From NCBI GenBank assembly GCA_022824305.1, contig JAJEAD010000059.1:62001-126000 (forward strand): 64,000 bases of DNA, given 5' to 3'. Numbering within the stretch: position 1 is the first letter of the stretch; every line of letters starts with the position of its first letter. The translations under genes and the position numbers were made by a program. The notes beneath the pieces are model-generated. The model was not told where the DNA came from. It did no database searches and worked only from the letters and a program-made list of their open reading frames with translations. Source of the DNA: Gammaproteobacteria bacterium (lineage in GTDB: Bacteria > Pseudomonadota > Gammaproteobacteria > HK1). Below are positions 52,782 to 61,278 of this stretch, piece after piece.

Positions 52782-53525
52782 GTGAAGGGCGCACCCATCA
52801 TCGAGCTCAAGGGGGTCTCGAAGTTCTTCGGCGACTTCCAGGCCTTGCGCGACGTGAGCCTCACCATCGGGCTGGGGGAACGGGTGGTGGTCTGCGGGCC
52901 GTCAGGGTCCGGCAAGTCGACCATGATCCGCTGCATCAACCGGCTGGAAGCGCACGAGTCGGGCACCATCGTGGTCGACGGGGTGGAGCTCAGCGAGGAC
53001 ATGGACGACGTGCTCGCGGTGCGCCGGGAGGTGGGCATGGTGTTCCAGCAGTTCAACCTGTTTCCTCATCTCACCGTGCTGGAGAACCTGACCCTGGCGC
53101 CGCGCCGGGCGCGCAAGATGCCGAAGGAGGAGGCGGAGAAGCTCGCGAGGGAGTACCTGGAACGCGTGCGCATTCCGGAACAGGCGGAGAAGTACCCCGC
53201 GCAGCTCTCCGGCGGCCAGCAGCAGCGGGTGGCGATCGCGCGCAGCCTCTGCATGAGGCCGCGCATCATGCTCTTCGACGAGCCCACCTCGGCTCTCGAC
53301 CCCGAGATGATCAAGGAGGTGCTCGACGTCATGATCGAGCTGGCGGAAGAGGGCATGACGATGGTGGTGGTCACCCACGAGATGGGTTTCGCCAAGACCG
53401 TCGCCGACACCATGGTGTTCATGGATTTCGGCGAGATCGTGGAGACCGCCCCCCCGGACCAGTTCTTCGCATCGCCGAAGAACGAGCGCACCCAGCTCTT
53501 CCTGAGCCAGATCCTCTCCCACTGA
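52782..53525 (+). CDS. polar amino-acid/ectoine-type ABC transporter ATPase
   Basis: A 247-residue ATPase. Walker A is GPSGSGKST, the Q-loop is [16 protein letters not shown], the signature is [15 protein letters not shown], Walker B is [15 protein letters not shown] and the switch His is in [14 protein letters not shown]. This is the HisP/GlnQ/EhuA type and would fit the binding-protein and permease genes at 46.6-49 kb, which lack their own ATPase. GTG 52782 has AAGGAG eight bases upstream; ATG 52764 has its purine run directly against it, so GTG is preferred. Separated from its presumed partners by the OCD and SulP genes. Confidence 0.93.
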   Translation: MKGAPIIELKGVSKFFGDFQALRDVSLTIGLGERVVVCGPSGSGKSTMIRCINRLEAHESGTIVVDGVELSEDMDDVLAVRREVGMVFQQFNLFPHLTVLENLTLAPRRARKMPKEEAEKLAREYLERVRIPEQAEKYPAQLSGGQQQRVAIARSLCMRPRIMLFDEPTSALDPEMIKEVLDVMIELAEEGMTMVVVTHEMGFAKTVADTMVFMDFGEIVETAPPDQFFASPKNERTQLFLSQILSH

Positions 53526-53718
53526 GCGGAGGTCGGAGTACGCCGCCGCTCCCGAAGCGCAGGCTCCGGTTCCGGAAGGCGCCGGAATCCTTCGAGCGCG
53601 GCAAGGCGACGAAGGGAAGCGCTTCGATGACCGCTTGCCCCGGTCGCGTGCCTGAAGAGTTCGCGGGCGTTCCCGGCGCTCCGCCGAGGCTGCCGCGGGG
53701 GCGGCGAGGTGTGTCGGC

Positions 53719-54996
53719 GTGAGGATCCTCGCGGTCGGCGACATCCACCTCGGTCGCACGCCCTCGCGGCTGCCGCCCGATATGTCCGCGCGGGAGCTCG
53801 GTCCCTCGGAGGCCTGGCGCCGCACGGTCGCCGCCGCCCTCGAAGAGAAGGTGGCGGCAGTGCTGCTCGCCGGAGACCTGGTCGACCGGGACGAGGACTT
53901 CTTTGAAGCGTACCGGGCGCTCGAAGGCGGTGTGCGAACGCTGGCGGAGGCGGGAATCGCGGTCGTCGGTGTCGCCGGAAACCACGACGTGGAGGTGCTG
54001 CCGCGCCTCGCCCGCCACATCGAGCGATTCCGTCTCCTCGGGGCCGGAGGCAAGTGGGAGTCCTGCCGCATCGCCTCGGGCGGGGAGGCCGTCACCCTGT
54101 GGGGCTGGTCCTTCCCGCGCCGCCGCTTCGCATCGAGTCCGCTCGCGGATCAGCGCTTCGAACGGGCCCCCGGCCTCAACCTGGGGCTGCTGCACTGCGA
54201 CCGGGACGCGGGCGCGGACTCGCCCTATGCGCCGGTCGGCGGGCAGGAGCTTCAGCGGGCGGGGCTCGACGCCTGGCTGCTCGGCCACATTCACCGGCCG
54301 GACGCATTGAGCGCGGAGTCCCCGGTCGGCTATCTCGGCAGCCTGACCGGCCTGGACCGGGGCGAGCCCGGCCCCCGGGGTCCCTGGATGATCGGCATCG
54401 CCGAAGGGCGGATCGCCGAGGTCTCGCATCTTCCCCTCGCCCCGCTGCGCTGGGAGTCGCTCGACGTCAGTCTCGAAGGCATCGGCGAGGCGGCGGAGGC
54501 GAGAGAGCGGCTGCTCGCGGGGATGGTGGCGCTGGACGAGCGTGTCTCGTCCGCGCCCGTCGCGCCCCGGGCCCTCGGTCTCTCCGTGACCTTCACCGGA
54601 CGTAGCGCCCTTGGCGGCGCCGCGATGGAAGCGATTCCGGAGGAGGATCGGGACGCCATCCATGGCGGGACGGCGGGGACCCGGTACTTCATCCATCGAA
54701 TCGATGCCGACACGCGCCCGGAGGTCGATCTCGAAGTGCTCGCCCGGCGGCGGGACCCGGTCGGGCTGCTCGCCGCCCGGCTGCTCCGCCTCGAGCTTCC
54801 GGAGGGAGACCCCGAGCGGGAGCGCCTGGTCGGGCTCGCCCGCCGGCGCCTCGCGGCGCAGTCCGGCAAGCCGGTCTGGCGCGCCCTGACCCCCGGCGCC
54901 GAGGATCCCGACCCGGTGGCGTGGCTGCGCAGAGCGGGCTTCCGCGCCCTGGATCGCTTGCTGGAGCAGGGGTCGAGCCCCCCGGAGGCCCGTTGA
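53719..54996 (+). CDS. SbcD/Mre11-like metallophosphoesterase nuclease
   Basis: A 425-residue calcineurin-type phosphoesterase starting GTG. Metal motifs are AVGDIHLGRTPS (DxH), LLAGDLVDRDEDFF (GDxxD), GVAGNHDVEV (GNHD), LGLLHCD and LLGHIHRPDA (GHxH), all intact. This is the SbcD/Mre11 branch that cuts DNA ends or hairpins when driven by an SbcC/Rad50 ATPase. Its stop TGA overlaps the ATG of the SbcC-like gene (TGATG), so the pair is co-translated. The C-terminal ~150 residues are unlike standard SbcD and probably bind the partner. Confidence 0.9.
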   Translation: MRILAVGDIHLGRTPSRLPPDMSARELGPSEAWRRTVAAALEEKVAAVLLAGDLVDRDEDFFEAYRALEGGVRTLAEAGIAVVGVAGNHDVEVLPRLARHIERFRLLGAGGKWESCRIASGGEAVTLWGWSFPRRRFASSPLADQRFERAPGLNLGLLHCDRDAGADSPYAPVGGQELQRAGLDAWLLGHIHRPDALSAESPVGYLGSLTGLDRGEPGPRGPWMIGIAEGRIAEVSHLPLAPLRWESLDVSLEGIGEAAEARERLLAGMVALDERVSSAPVAPRALGLSVTFTGRSALGGAAMEAIPEEDRDAIHGGTAGTRYFIHRIDADTRPEVDLEVLARRRDPVGLLAARLLRLELPEGDPERERLVGLARRRLAAQSGKPVWRALTPGAEDPDPVAWLRRAGFRALDRLLEQGSSPPEAR

Positions 54997-57900
54997 TGCG
55001 CCTTCGAAGACTCGCGATCCGCTCTCTGCCCGGCATCGAGCCCGGCTTCGACTTCGAGCCTCCGGGCGCCGGCGTGAACCTCGTGACCGGACCCAACGCC
55101 GTCGGCAAGAGCAGCCTGGTCCGCGCCCTTGCCTACCTCCTGGCGAGCGAGCGCTCCGACCCGTCCGCCCTGTCCCTGGAGGCGGAGTTCGAGAGCGAGG
55201 ACGCGCGGTGGCGTGTGCAGCGAAACGGCAGCCAGATCGTGTGGCGCCGCGACGGGGAGGTGGCGCCTCGGCCCGCCCTCCCCGCCGCGGATCAGATCGG
55301 TCGCTACCGCCTGTCCATCGAGAACCTTCTCGATGACGACGATGCGAGCGATCGGGAGCTGGCCGGACGCCTGCGGCGGGAGTTGCATGGCAACTTCGAT
55401 CTCGGCGCCCTGCGCCCGGAGCTCGGGGCGCGCTTCGCGCGGCGTGACGCTAACGCACTCGACGATGCGCGCCGGGAGCGCCGGGGCGTCGAACGGGACT
55501 ACGCCGCTCTGGGGCGGCAGGAGGCGGAGCTGCCCGGTCTCGAGCGGCGAATCGCCGACGCCCGCGCCGCCGAGGAGCGATGCGCGCATCTGCAGCGGGC
55601 CCTTCAGTTGACGGACGCCATCGAGGCGCGCAGGCGCTGCGAGGAGACGCTCGAGTCTCACCCCCCGGAGATGGAGCGCCTTCGGGGCGACGAGCTCGAG
55701 CGCCTGGAGCGCGCGGAGGAGCAGCGACGGGCCTTGCGCGAGGACATGCAGGAAAGGCGACGCGCTCGCGCGGAAGCGGAGACGGCGCTCGAAGGCACCG
55801 GGCTCGCGGGGGCACGCCCCGCCGCCGAGTCGGTGCCGGCGCTGGCGGCGAAGCTGCGCACGCTCGACCAGCTCCGTGCCGATCGGCGCAACGCCCGCGA
55901 GGGCCTGGTGCGGGCGGATGCCGCGCTGCGGGACACGCTCGCGCAATTCAACGATGCGGGCGAAGCGCCGCGCCTCGATGCTCGGGTCTTCCGGCGGGTC
56001 GAGGACCTCGCCCCGCGACTCGTCTCGACCCGGACCCGCCGGCAGGAGTTGCGCGAGCAGCTCTCGCTGGCCGGGAACCCGCCCGAGGAGTCGGAGATCG
56101 ATCGCCATCGGGAGGGCGCCGAGGCGCTGCGGGCGTGGCTGGCCGCGGATGCGAGCGACTCGGGGCCGGGACGGGGAAGCGCGAGATGGCCGCGCATTGC
56201 GGCCTGGGCGGCGCTCGTGGTGGCCGCGCTCGTCGCCCTCGGCGCCTTGCTGCAGGGAGCGGTGTTCGTGCTCGTCGGCGCCCTCGCCGCGCTGATCGCG
56301 TCCGCCGGCATTCTGATTCCGAGACGCGGGCCGGGGGGCACGAGGCCATCGCCGAGGGACGCAGCCGAACGCCGCTTTGCGGACACGGGGCTGGAGGCGC
56401 CGCCGCGTTGGGAGGCGGATGCGGTTCGCAGCCACCTGCGCGAGAGCGTAGAGGTGCGGCTGAACGAGCTGGTCCTCGAGCGGCAGCGGGCCGGCGGCCG
56501 GGATCGGCTGGCGCGGCAGGCGGAGGAAGCCGAGGCGGCATGCGAGGAGCTGGAGAAGGAGAGAAGGGCGCTCGCGGCCGAGTGCGCCTTCGACCCCGAC
56601 CTGCCGGTGACCGAGTTCCACCGCTTCGTCCACCTTTGCTCGCGGCTGGACGAATCCCGCGCGCGCCGGGCTGAGCGGCAGGCCGCGCTCGCGCTTCTCG
56701 ACGCCGGGATTGCGGACACATCGAAGCAGGTGCACGACGCGCTCGCGCCCTGGGGGATGGAGGGCGACCCGAAGCCGGAGGGTTCCCCGGAGCAGTCCGA
56801 CCCGGACTGGCTGCACAGTGCCTTCGATCGCCTGCAGGAGCGCATCAGGGCGGCCGACGATGCCCTGGCCGAGGTCAGGCACTGCGATGCCGCGATCGAC
56901 TCGCTGAATCGGCGGATCGCGGAGCTCGACCAGGATCTCGCGTACCTCTTCGATCAGGCCGGGCTCGAGCCCGGCGCGCGGGCGGAGCTCGACCGCCGCG
57001 TCGAGGAAGGGCTGCCTCGGTGGAAGGAGGCGCGTGCGGCGCTGGAGGAGGCCGCCGCGGCGGAGCGGGTGTTCCGCGACGCGCTCGCGGAGCAGCCCGA
57101 TCTCCTCGCCCTTGCGAGCGAGGGCCGGCGCGCGGAGCTGGAAGGGGAGCTCGAGGGACGCTCCCGGAGAGCCGGGGAGCACACCGTCCTCATCGAGCAG
57201 CGCACCGAGATCCAGACCCGGCTTCAGGACACCGGCAGGGACTCGAGGCTCGAAGGGGCCGCCGCCCGGGAGAGCGCGGCGGAGCAGGCGCTCTCCGACA
57301 AGCGGGAAGAAGCGCTGCTGGCGGTGGCGACGGCGACGCTCCTCGATGACCTGGAAGAGGAGTTCGTCTCCGAGCACGAACCGGCGGTGCTGCGGGCGGC
57401 GCGGGAGATATTCGCGCAGGTCACCGCGCACGCGTTCGAGCTCGGGCTTCGTCCCGACGGCACCTTCGTTGCCCGGGACCTGCGGCAGGGGGAGACGAGG
57501 GAGCTCTCCGAGCTCTCGTCGGGCACTCGCGCGCAGTTGCTCCTCGCCCTCCGCCTCGCCTGGACCGAAGCCCAGGAGCGGGGCGGAGAGTCGCTGCCCC
57601 TCTTTCTGGACGAGGCCCTGACCACGAGCGACGAGGACCGCTTCGCGGTGATGGCCCGAAGCCTGGAGCGCATCGCGACGGCCGAGGGACGTCCCCGCCA
57701 GGTGTTCTACCTCTCCGCCCGCCGGCACGAGGGCGCGCTGTGGAAGAGCGCCACGGGGACCGAGCCCGCCACGCTCGACCTCGCCTCCCTTCGCTTTCAC
57801 GGACGAGCGGCGGCGCCCGAAGACTACCGGGTCGAGGACTTGGCCCCGCTCCCCGCACCGCAGGAACACAGCCCCGAGAGCTACGCCCGCCTCCTCGAGG

Positions 57901-58529
57901 TGCCCGCTCTGGACCCGCGGCGACCGGAAGGGAGCGTTCACCCCTTCCACCTCCTTCGGGACGACCTGCCGCTGCTCCACGCGCTGATGGACACCTGGCG
58001 GATCCGGAGCCTCGGCCAGCTCGAGGCTCTGCTCGCGAGCGACGCCGCGCCCGCCGCCCTCGCCGAAGAGGCGCTGCGTGGCCGCCTGCGCGGGCGCTGC
58101 CGCGCGCTTCGCGCCTGGGTGGACCTGTGGCGGCAGGGCCGGGGCCGGCCCGTGGACCGCGGAGTCCTGGAGCAGTGCGGCGCGGTATCGGCGGTGTTCA
58201 TCGACCGCGCGGCGGAGCTCGCGGAACGAGTGGAGGGAGACGGGGAGGCGTTCCTGCGGGCGCTGCGCGACGGGGCGCTGGGTCATTTCCGCTTGAACAA
58301 GATGGAAGAGCTCGAGCGGGAGCTGATCGAGGAGGGGTGCATCGATGTCCGGGAGCGCCTCGACGGCGAGGAGCGCCGTCGCCTGACCCTGCAGCGCACG
58401 GCGGCGCACGGCCCGGTCGACGCCGGCGACCTCAGCCGGGTGGTGGGCTGGCTGGAGTCGGCGGCGGGCGGCGACGGGCCGCGCCCCTCCGCCGAGGTTC
58501 AGCGCACGTCGCGGGTCGAAGCTACTTGA
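54996..58529 (+). CDS. SbcC/YhaN-like coiled-coil ATPase with membrane-like segment
   Basis: A 1177-residue SMC-like ATPase. Walker A is TGPNAVGKSSL at residues 32-40; the Q-loop region precedes long coiled coil. About residues 405-440 form a strongly hydrophobic hairpin (AAWAALVVAALVALGALLQG, VFVLVGALAALIASAGILI), as in YhaN-type proteins, followed by more coiled coil. The signature ELSSGTRAQLLLALRLAW and Walker B LPLFLDEALTTSDEDRF (near residue 870) close the head. About 245 further residues of helical, acidic sequence follow the ATPase, beyond standard SbcC. It should act with the SbcD-like nuclease on DNA ends, possibly at the membrane. Confidence 0.9.
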   Translation: MRLRRLAIRSLPGIEPGFDFEPPGAGVNLVTGPNAVGKSSLVRALAYLLASERSDPSALSLEAEFESEDARWRVQRNGSQIVWRRDGEVAPRPALPAADQIGRYRLSIENLLDDDDASDRELAGRLRRELHGNFDLGALRPELGARFARRDANALDDARRERRGVERDYAALGRQEAELPGLERRIADARAAEERCAHLQRALQLTDAIEARRRCEETLESHPPEMERLRGDELERLERAEEQRRALREDMQERRRARAEAETALEGTGLAGARPAAESVPALAAKLRTLDQLRADRRNAREGLVRADAALRDTLAQFNDAGEAPRLDARVFRRVEDLAPRLVSTRTRRQELREQLSLAGNPPEESEIDRHREGAEALRAWLAADASDSGPGRGSARWPRIAAWAALVVAALVALGALLQGAVFVLVGALAALIASAGILIPRRGPGGTRPSPRDAAERRFADTGLEAPPRWEADAVRSHLRESVEVRLNELVLERQRAGGRDRLARQAEEAEAACEELEKERRALAAECAFDPDLPVTEFHRFVHLCSRLDESRARRAERQAALALLDAGIADTSKQVHDALAPWGMEGDPKPEGSPEQSDPDWLHSAFDRLQERIRAADDALAEVRHCDAAIDSLNRRIAELDQDLAYLFDQAGLEPGARAELDRRVEEGLPRWKEARAALEEAAAAERVFRDALAEQPDLLALASEGRRAELEGELEGRSRRAGEHTVLIEQRTEIQTRLQDTGRDSRLEGAAARESAAEQALSDKREEALLAVATATLLDDLEEEFVSEHEPAVLRAAREIFAQVTAHAFELGLRPDGTFVARDLRQGETRELSELSSGTRAQLLLALRLAWTEAQERGGESLPLFLDEALTTSDEDRFAVMARSLERIATAEGRPRQVFYLSARRHEGALWKSATGTEPATLDLASLRFHGRAAAPEDYRVEDLAPLPAPQEHSPESYARLLEVPALDPRRPEGSVHPFHLLRDDLPLLHALMDTWRIRSLGQLEALLASDAAPAALAEEALRGRLRGRCRALRAWVDLWRQGRGRPVDRGVLEQCGAVSAVFIDRAAELAERVEGDGEAFLRALRDGALGHFRLNKMEELERELIEEGCIDVRERLDGEERRRLTLQRTAAHGPVDAGDLSRVVGWLESAAGGDGPRPSAEVQRTSRVEAT

Positions 58530-58606
58530 GGGCGCGCGCCTTTCGCCCTGGCGCCCGGCCTGCGGGAGGTGCGTCAGTTGGCCTTGGTCCTGGAGTGAAG
58601 TGAAGA

Positions 58607-59362
58607 ATGGGAAAGCTCGACGGAAAAGTGGCGCTGATCACCGGTGCCGGCCGGGGCATGGGCCGTGCCCACGCGCAGGCGATGGCCCGGGAAGGCGCCG
58701 AGGTCATCGTGCAGGACATCGATGCGGCGCTGGCCGGGGGGAGCGTCGCCGCGATCCGGGCGAGCGGCGGACGGGCGCGCGCCTCGGTGTTCGACGTGAG
58801 CGACGTGGCGGCCGGAGCCGCCGCGGTGGCGGCGGCCGAGGCGGATCCGGGGAGGATCGACATCCTGGTGAACAACGCGGGCCTGGATACTCCCGGCGAG
58901 CTGTCGGAGATCGACGAGGCGGCCTTCGACCGCATGTTCGCGGTCCACGTCAAGGGCTCCTTCTTCATGGCGAGGGCGGTCACGCCCGGAATGAGGAGGC
59001 GAAGGTACGGGAAGATCGTCAACGTCTCGTCGATCTGGGGCATGACCGGCCACACTTCCCATTCGCACTACTGCGGGGCCAAGGCGGCGCTCCTGGGCTT
59101 TACCAAGGCCTGGGCGAAGGAGCTCGCGCCCTGCAACATCAACGTGAACGCCATCGCGCCCGGCGGCGTGATCACCGAGATGGTCCTGCAGAAGGGCGGT
59201 GAGGAGTACATCAGGAAGGCGGCGCAGGCGGTGCCGCTCGGCCGCTACGCGGACGCGAGCGAGGTGGCCCACACGGTGCTCTTCCTCTGCGGGCCGGAGT
59301 CGGACTTCATCACCGGCCAGGTCATCAGCCCCAACGGCGGCCAGGTGATCGTCGGCATCTGA
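58607..59362 (+). CDS. SDR-family NAD(P)-dependent oxidoreductase
   Basis: A 251-residue short-chain dehydrogenase. LITGAGRGMGRAHA is the cofactor motif, VQDIDAA the acidic loop that favours NAD, and LVNNAGLD the structural motif. The catalytic residues are Ser in NVSSIWGM and YxxxK in SHYCGAKAALLGF. APGGVITEMV and FITGQVISPNGGQ close the family pattern. Members reduce or oxidise 3-oxoacyl, sugar or sterol-type substrates. It starts 77 bases after the SbcC-like gene and is probably unrelated to it. A small hairpin (GGCCC/GGGCC at 59382-59397) follows. Confidence 0.93.
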   Translation: MGKLDGKVALITGAGRGMGRAHAQAMAREGAEVIVQDIDAALAGGSVAAIRASGGRARASVFDVSDVAAGAAAVAAAEADPGRIDILVNNAGLDTPGELSEIDEAAFDRMFAVHVKGSFFMARAVTPGMRRRRYGKIVNVSSIWGMTGHTSHSHYCGAKAALLGFTKAWAKELAPCNINVNAIAPGGVITEMVLQKGGEEYIRKAAQAVPLGRYADASEVAHTVLFLCGPESDFITGQVISPNGGQVIVGI

Positions 59363-59707
59363 GGCCGGCAGCTTTCGCTTTGGCCCTCGGAGGGGCCTCG
59401 CGCACGCCAAGCGCCGGCAATTCTCCACATGCAACGCCCGTCAACCCCTTGCCCCGCCCCGTGTCGCGACCCGCGGAAGCCAAGGATGAGAAGTGCTGAG
59501 TCGAGGCGATGATGCAGGATGGGGGGCGTTGAAGTATGGTCGGGCCGGAGCGCGGGACGCCTCGTGCCGGCGATGCGGTAATCACCTCCGGCGACCGGGT
59601 CGCCCCTCTTTCGCAGAGCACGACCGCCGCGTTCCGCCGACTTCCGTCCTTGCCCGAAAACCGGAGACTGACCATGGCCATGAAGAGACGCGACACGGAG
59701 CACGGCG
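59363..59707 (+). other. 345-base gap with hairpin and possible leader peptide
   Basis: Holds the hairpin GGCCC (59382-59386) and GGGCC (59393-59397), a likely end for the SDR transcript. Near its end a 15-codon frame (59674-59721, MAMKRRDTEHGDERF) has GGAG ahead of it and overlaps the Ldh-family start. No larger gene is supported. Confidence 0.5.
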
Positions 59708-60796
59708 ATGAGCGCTTCTGAGCGTCCCGCCGGCGACTGGGGCGATCATCCGGTGCGCCGGATGCCGGTGGCGCGGCTCCGGGAGCTGCTGCGACGCATC
59801 CTGGTGGCGGCCGGCTGCAACGAGGAGAACGCGCGGGCCTCGGCCGAGGGTTTCGTCGAGGCGGACATGCGCGGCGTCGGCCGCCAGGGCGCGGACCACA
59901 TCGGCAATCTCCTCGAGGACCTCGAAGCGGGAATCGTGAACGGGTCCGCGCAGCCCGCGGTAGCGCGCGAGGGGCCGGCCTTCGCGGTGGTGGACGGAGC
60001 ATGGGCGACGGGGCATGCCGGCGCCTTCCTCGCCGCCGACACCGCAATCGCCAAGGCCCGGGACGCGGGCTGCGCCGCGGTCGCCCTCACCAACGGCGCC
60101 GACATCTACATGATCGGCATCTACGCGGGACGCATCGCGGAGGCGGGGCTGGTGGGCATGGTGTTCACCGCCTCCTCTTCACTCGTGCATCCCTTCGGCG
60201 GAGTGGACCGCCGGCTCGGCACCAACCCCTTCGCGATCGGGATTCCGACCGGCAGCGGCGTTCCCATCGTGCACGACATCTCCACGAGCGCGGTCTCCCA
60301 TTCCACCGTGCGCCAGTCCGCCTATCTCGGGCTGCCTCTTCCCGAGGGGGTGGGGGTAGACCGGGACGGCAATCCCTCCACCGATGCCGCGGCGGTGCTG
60401 GAGGGCGCCATCGCGCCGCTCGCCGGCCACAAGGGCTTCGGGCTCGGACTTTGCGTGGCGCTGCTCGCCGGGCCCCTGACCGGCGGGGCGGTGGGCGCCG
60501 CGCTCGCCGGCTGGCACGATCCGGGCCTGCCGGCACACTCGCGTGGACACCTCTTCCTCGCGGCGGACCCCGCCGCGTTCGGGGAGCCGGCGGACTTCCT
60601 CCGTGCGGTGGATGCGTACCTCGACGAGATCCGCTCCTCCGGCCTCGCTCCCGGGTTCGACCGCATCCGGATCCCCGGCGAGCGCTCCTACGCGACGCGC
60701 CGGCATTCCGAGCGCGAGGGGATCACCATCCTGGAAGAGAGCTGGTCGCGCCTCCTCGCCCACGCCGAACGACTCGGTGTCGAGGTGCCGGAGTAG
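59708..60796 (+). CDS. Ldh/malate dehydrogenase-like (AllD/YlbC-type) oxidoreductase
   Basis: A 362-residue member of the Ldh_2 family (ureidoglycolate, sulfolactate, L-malate/L-lactate dehydrogenases), which uses NAD(P) without a Rossmann fold. VEADMRGVGRQGADHI matches the conserved 'DlrGh.sHG' region with changes, FAVVDGAWATGHAGAFLA and AALTNGAD correspond to the cofactor pocket, and VHPFGGVDRRLGTNPFAIG with GHKGFGLGL are family signatures. GGAG lies seven bases ahead of ATG 59708. Its role may be oxidation of a 2-hydroxy acid or, given the amide theme, ureidoglycolate. Confidence 0.88.
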   Translation: MSASERPAGDWGDHPVRRMPVARLRELLRRILVAAGCNEENARASAEGFVEADMRGVGRQGADHIGNLLEDLEAGIVNGSAQPAVAREGPAFAVVDGAWATGHAGAFLAADTAIAKARDAGCAAVALTNGADIYMIGIYAGRIAEAGLVGMVFTASSSLVHPFGGVDRRLGTNPFAIGIPTGSGVPIVHDISTSAVSHSTVRQSAYLGLPLPEGVGVDRDGNPSTDAAAVLEGAIAPLAGHKGFGLGLCVALLAGPLTGGAVGAALAGWHDPGLPAHSRGHLFLAADPAAFGEPADFLRAVDAYLDEIRSSGLAPGFDRIRIPGERSYATRRHSEREGITILEESWSRLLAHAERLGVEVPE

Positions 60797-60908
60797 GGGG
60801 TCAGGCGGCGATATCGGGGTCCGGAAGAGGGTGGCCAGGCGCCGCGAATGTACGACGCGACATTCGGGAGATCTGATACCCATGCCGGTGAGGCGCACCC
60901 AAGAGCAT

Positions 60909-61229
60909 TCAGCTCGCTCGCGTCTCGAGTGTCGGTATTCCGGAGACATCCACTGTGCGTTCGGCGACTGCCAGGTCGTGACTGCGCTGCAGGTTGACCC
61001 CCAAGCGGGTGCCGTTGCCGAACAGCTTGCCGAAGCGCACCGCGATCTCCGCTGTGATCGGCTGTTTCTCGTTGAGGATGTCGTAGAGCACCTGTCGGGA
61101 TATCCCGAGCGCTTCCGCCACGGCCGTCTTGCTCAGCGCGAGCGAAGGCAGTATGCCCTCGCGCAGTATCTCGCCCGGATGTGCCGGCTCGATGGAAGGG
61201 TGCCTCTCGCGTTGGTGATAGTCCTCCAT
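60909..61229 (-). CDS. HigA-family antitoxin (orphan)
   Basis: A 106-residue XRE-type DNA-binding protein. EPAHPGEILREGILPSLALS is the classic HigA/VapI N-terminal phrase, and KTAVAEALGISRQVLYDILN followed by EKQPITAEIAVRFGKLFGNG is the helix-turn-helix. No HigB toxin gene is found upstream: the MFS gene ends 50 bases before it on the same strand. It may be a solitary regulator or a remnant antitoxin protecting against a related toxin. ATG 61229 (MEDYHQRERHPS) was chosen; upstream sequence in frame overlaps the MFS gene. Confidence 0.87.
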   Translation of the reverse strand: MEDYHQRERHPSIEPAHPGEILREGILPSLALSKTAVAEALGISRQVLYDILNEKQPITAEIAVRFGKLFGNGTRLGVNLQRSHDLAVAERTVDVSGIPTLETRAS

Positions 61230-61278
61230 GTCGACGTCCACCGCGCCGTCTCCGCGAAGAAGGCCCGTGGGAAGAAGT

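Noticed and set aside
54330..58409. Open frame of 1359 codons on the minus strand
   Set aside because: Antisense shadow of the SbcD/SbcC-like genes; no recognisable sequence.
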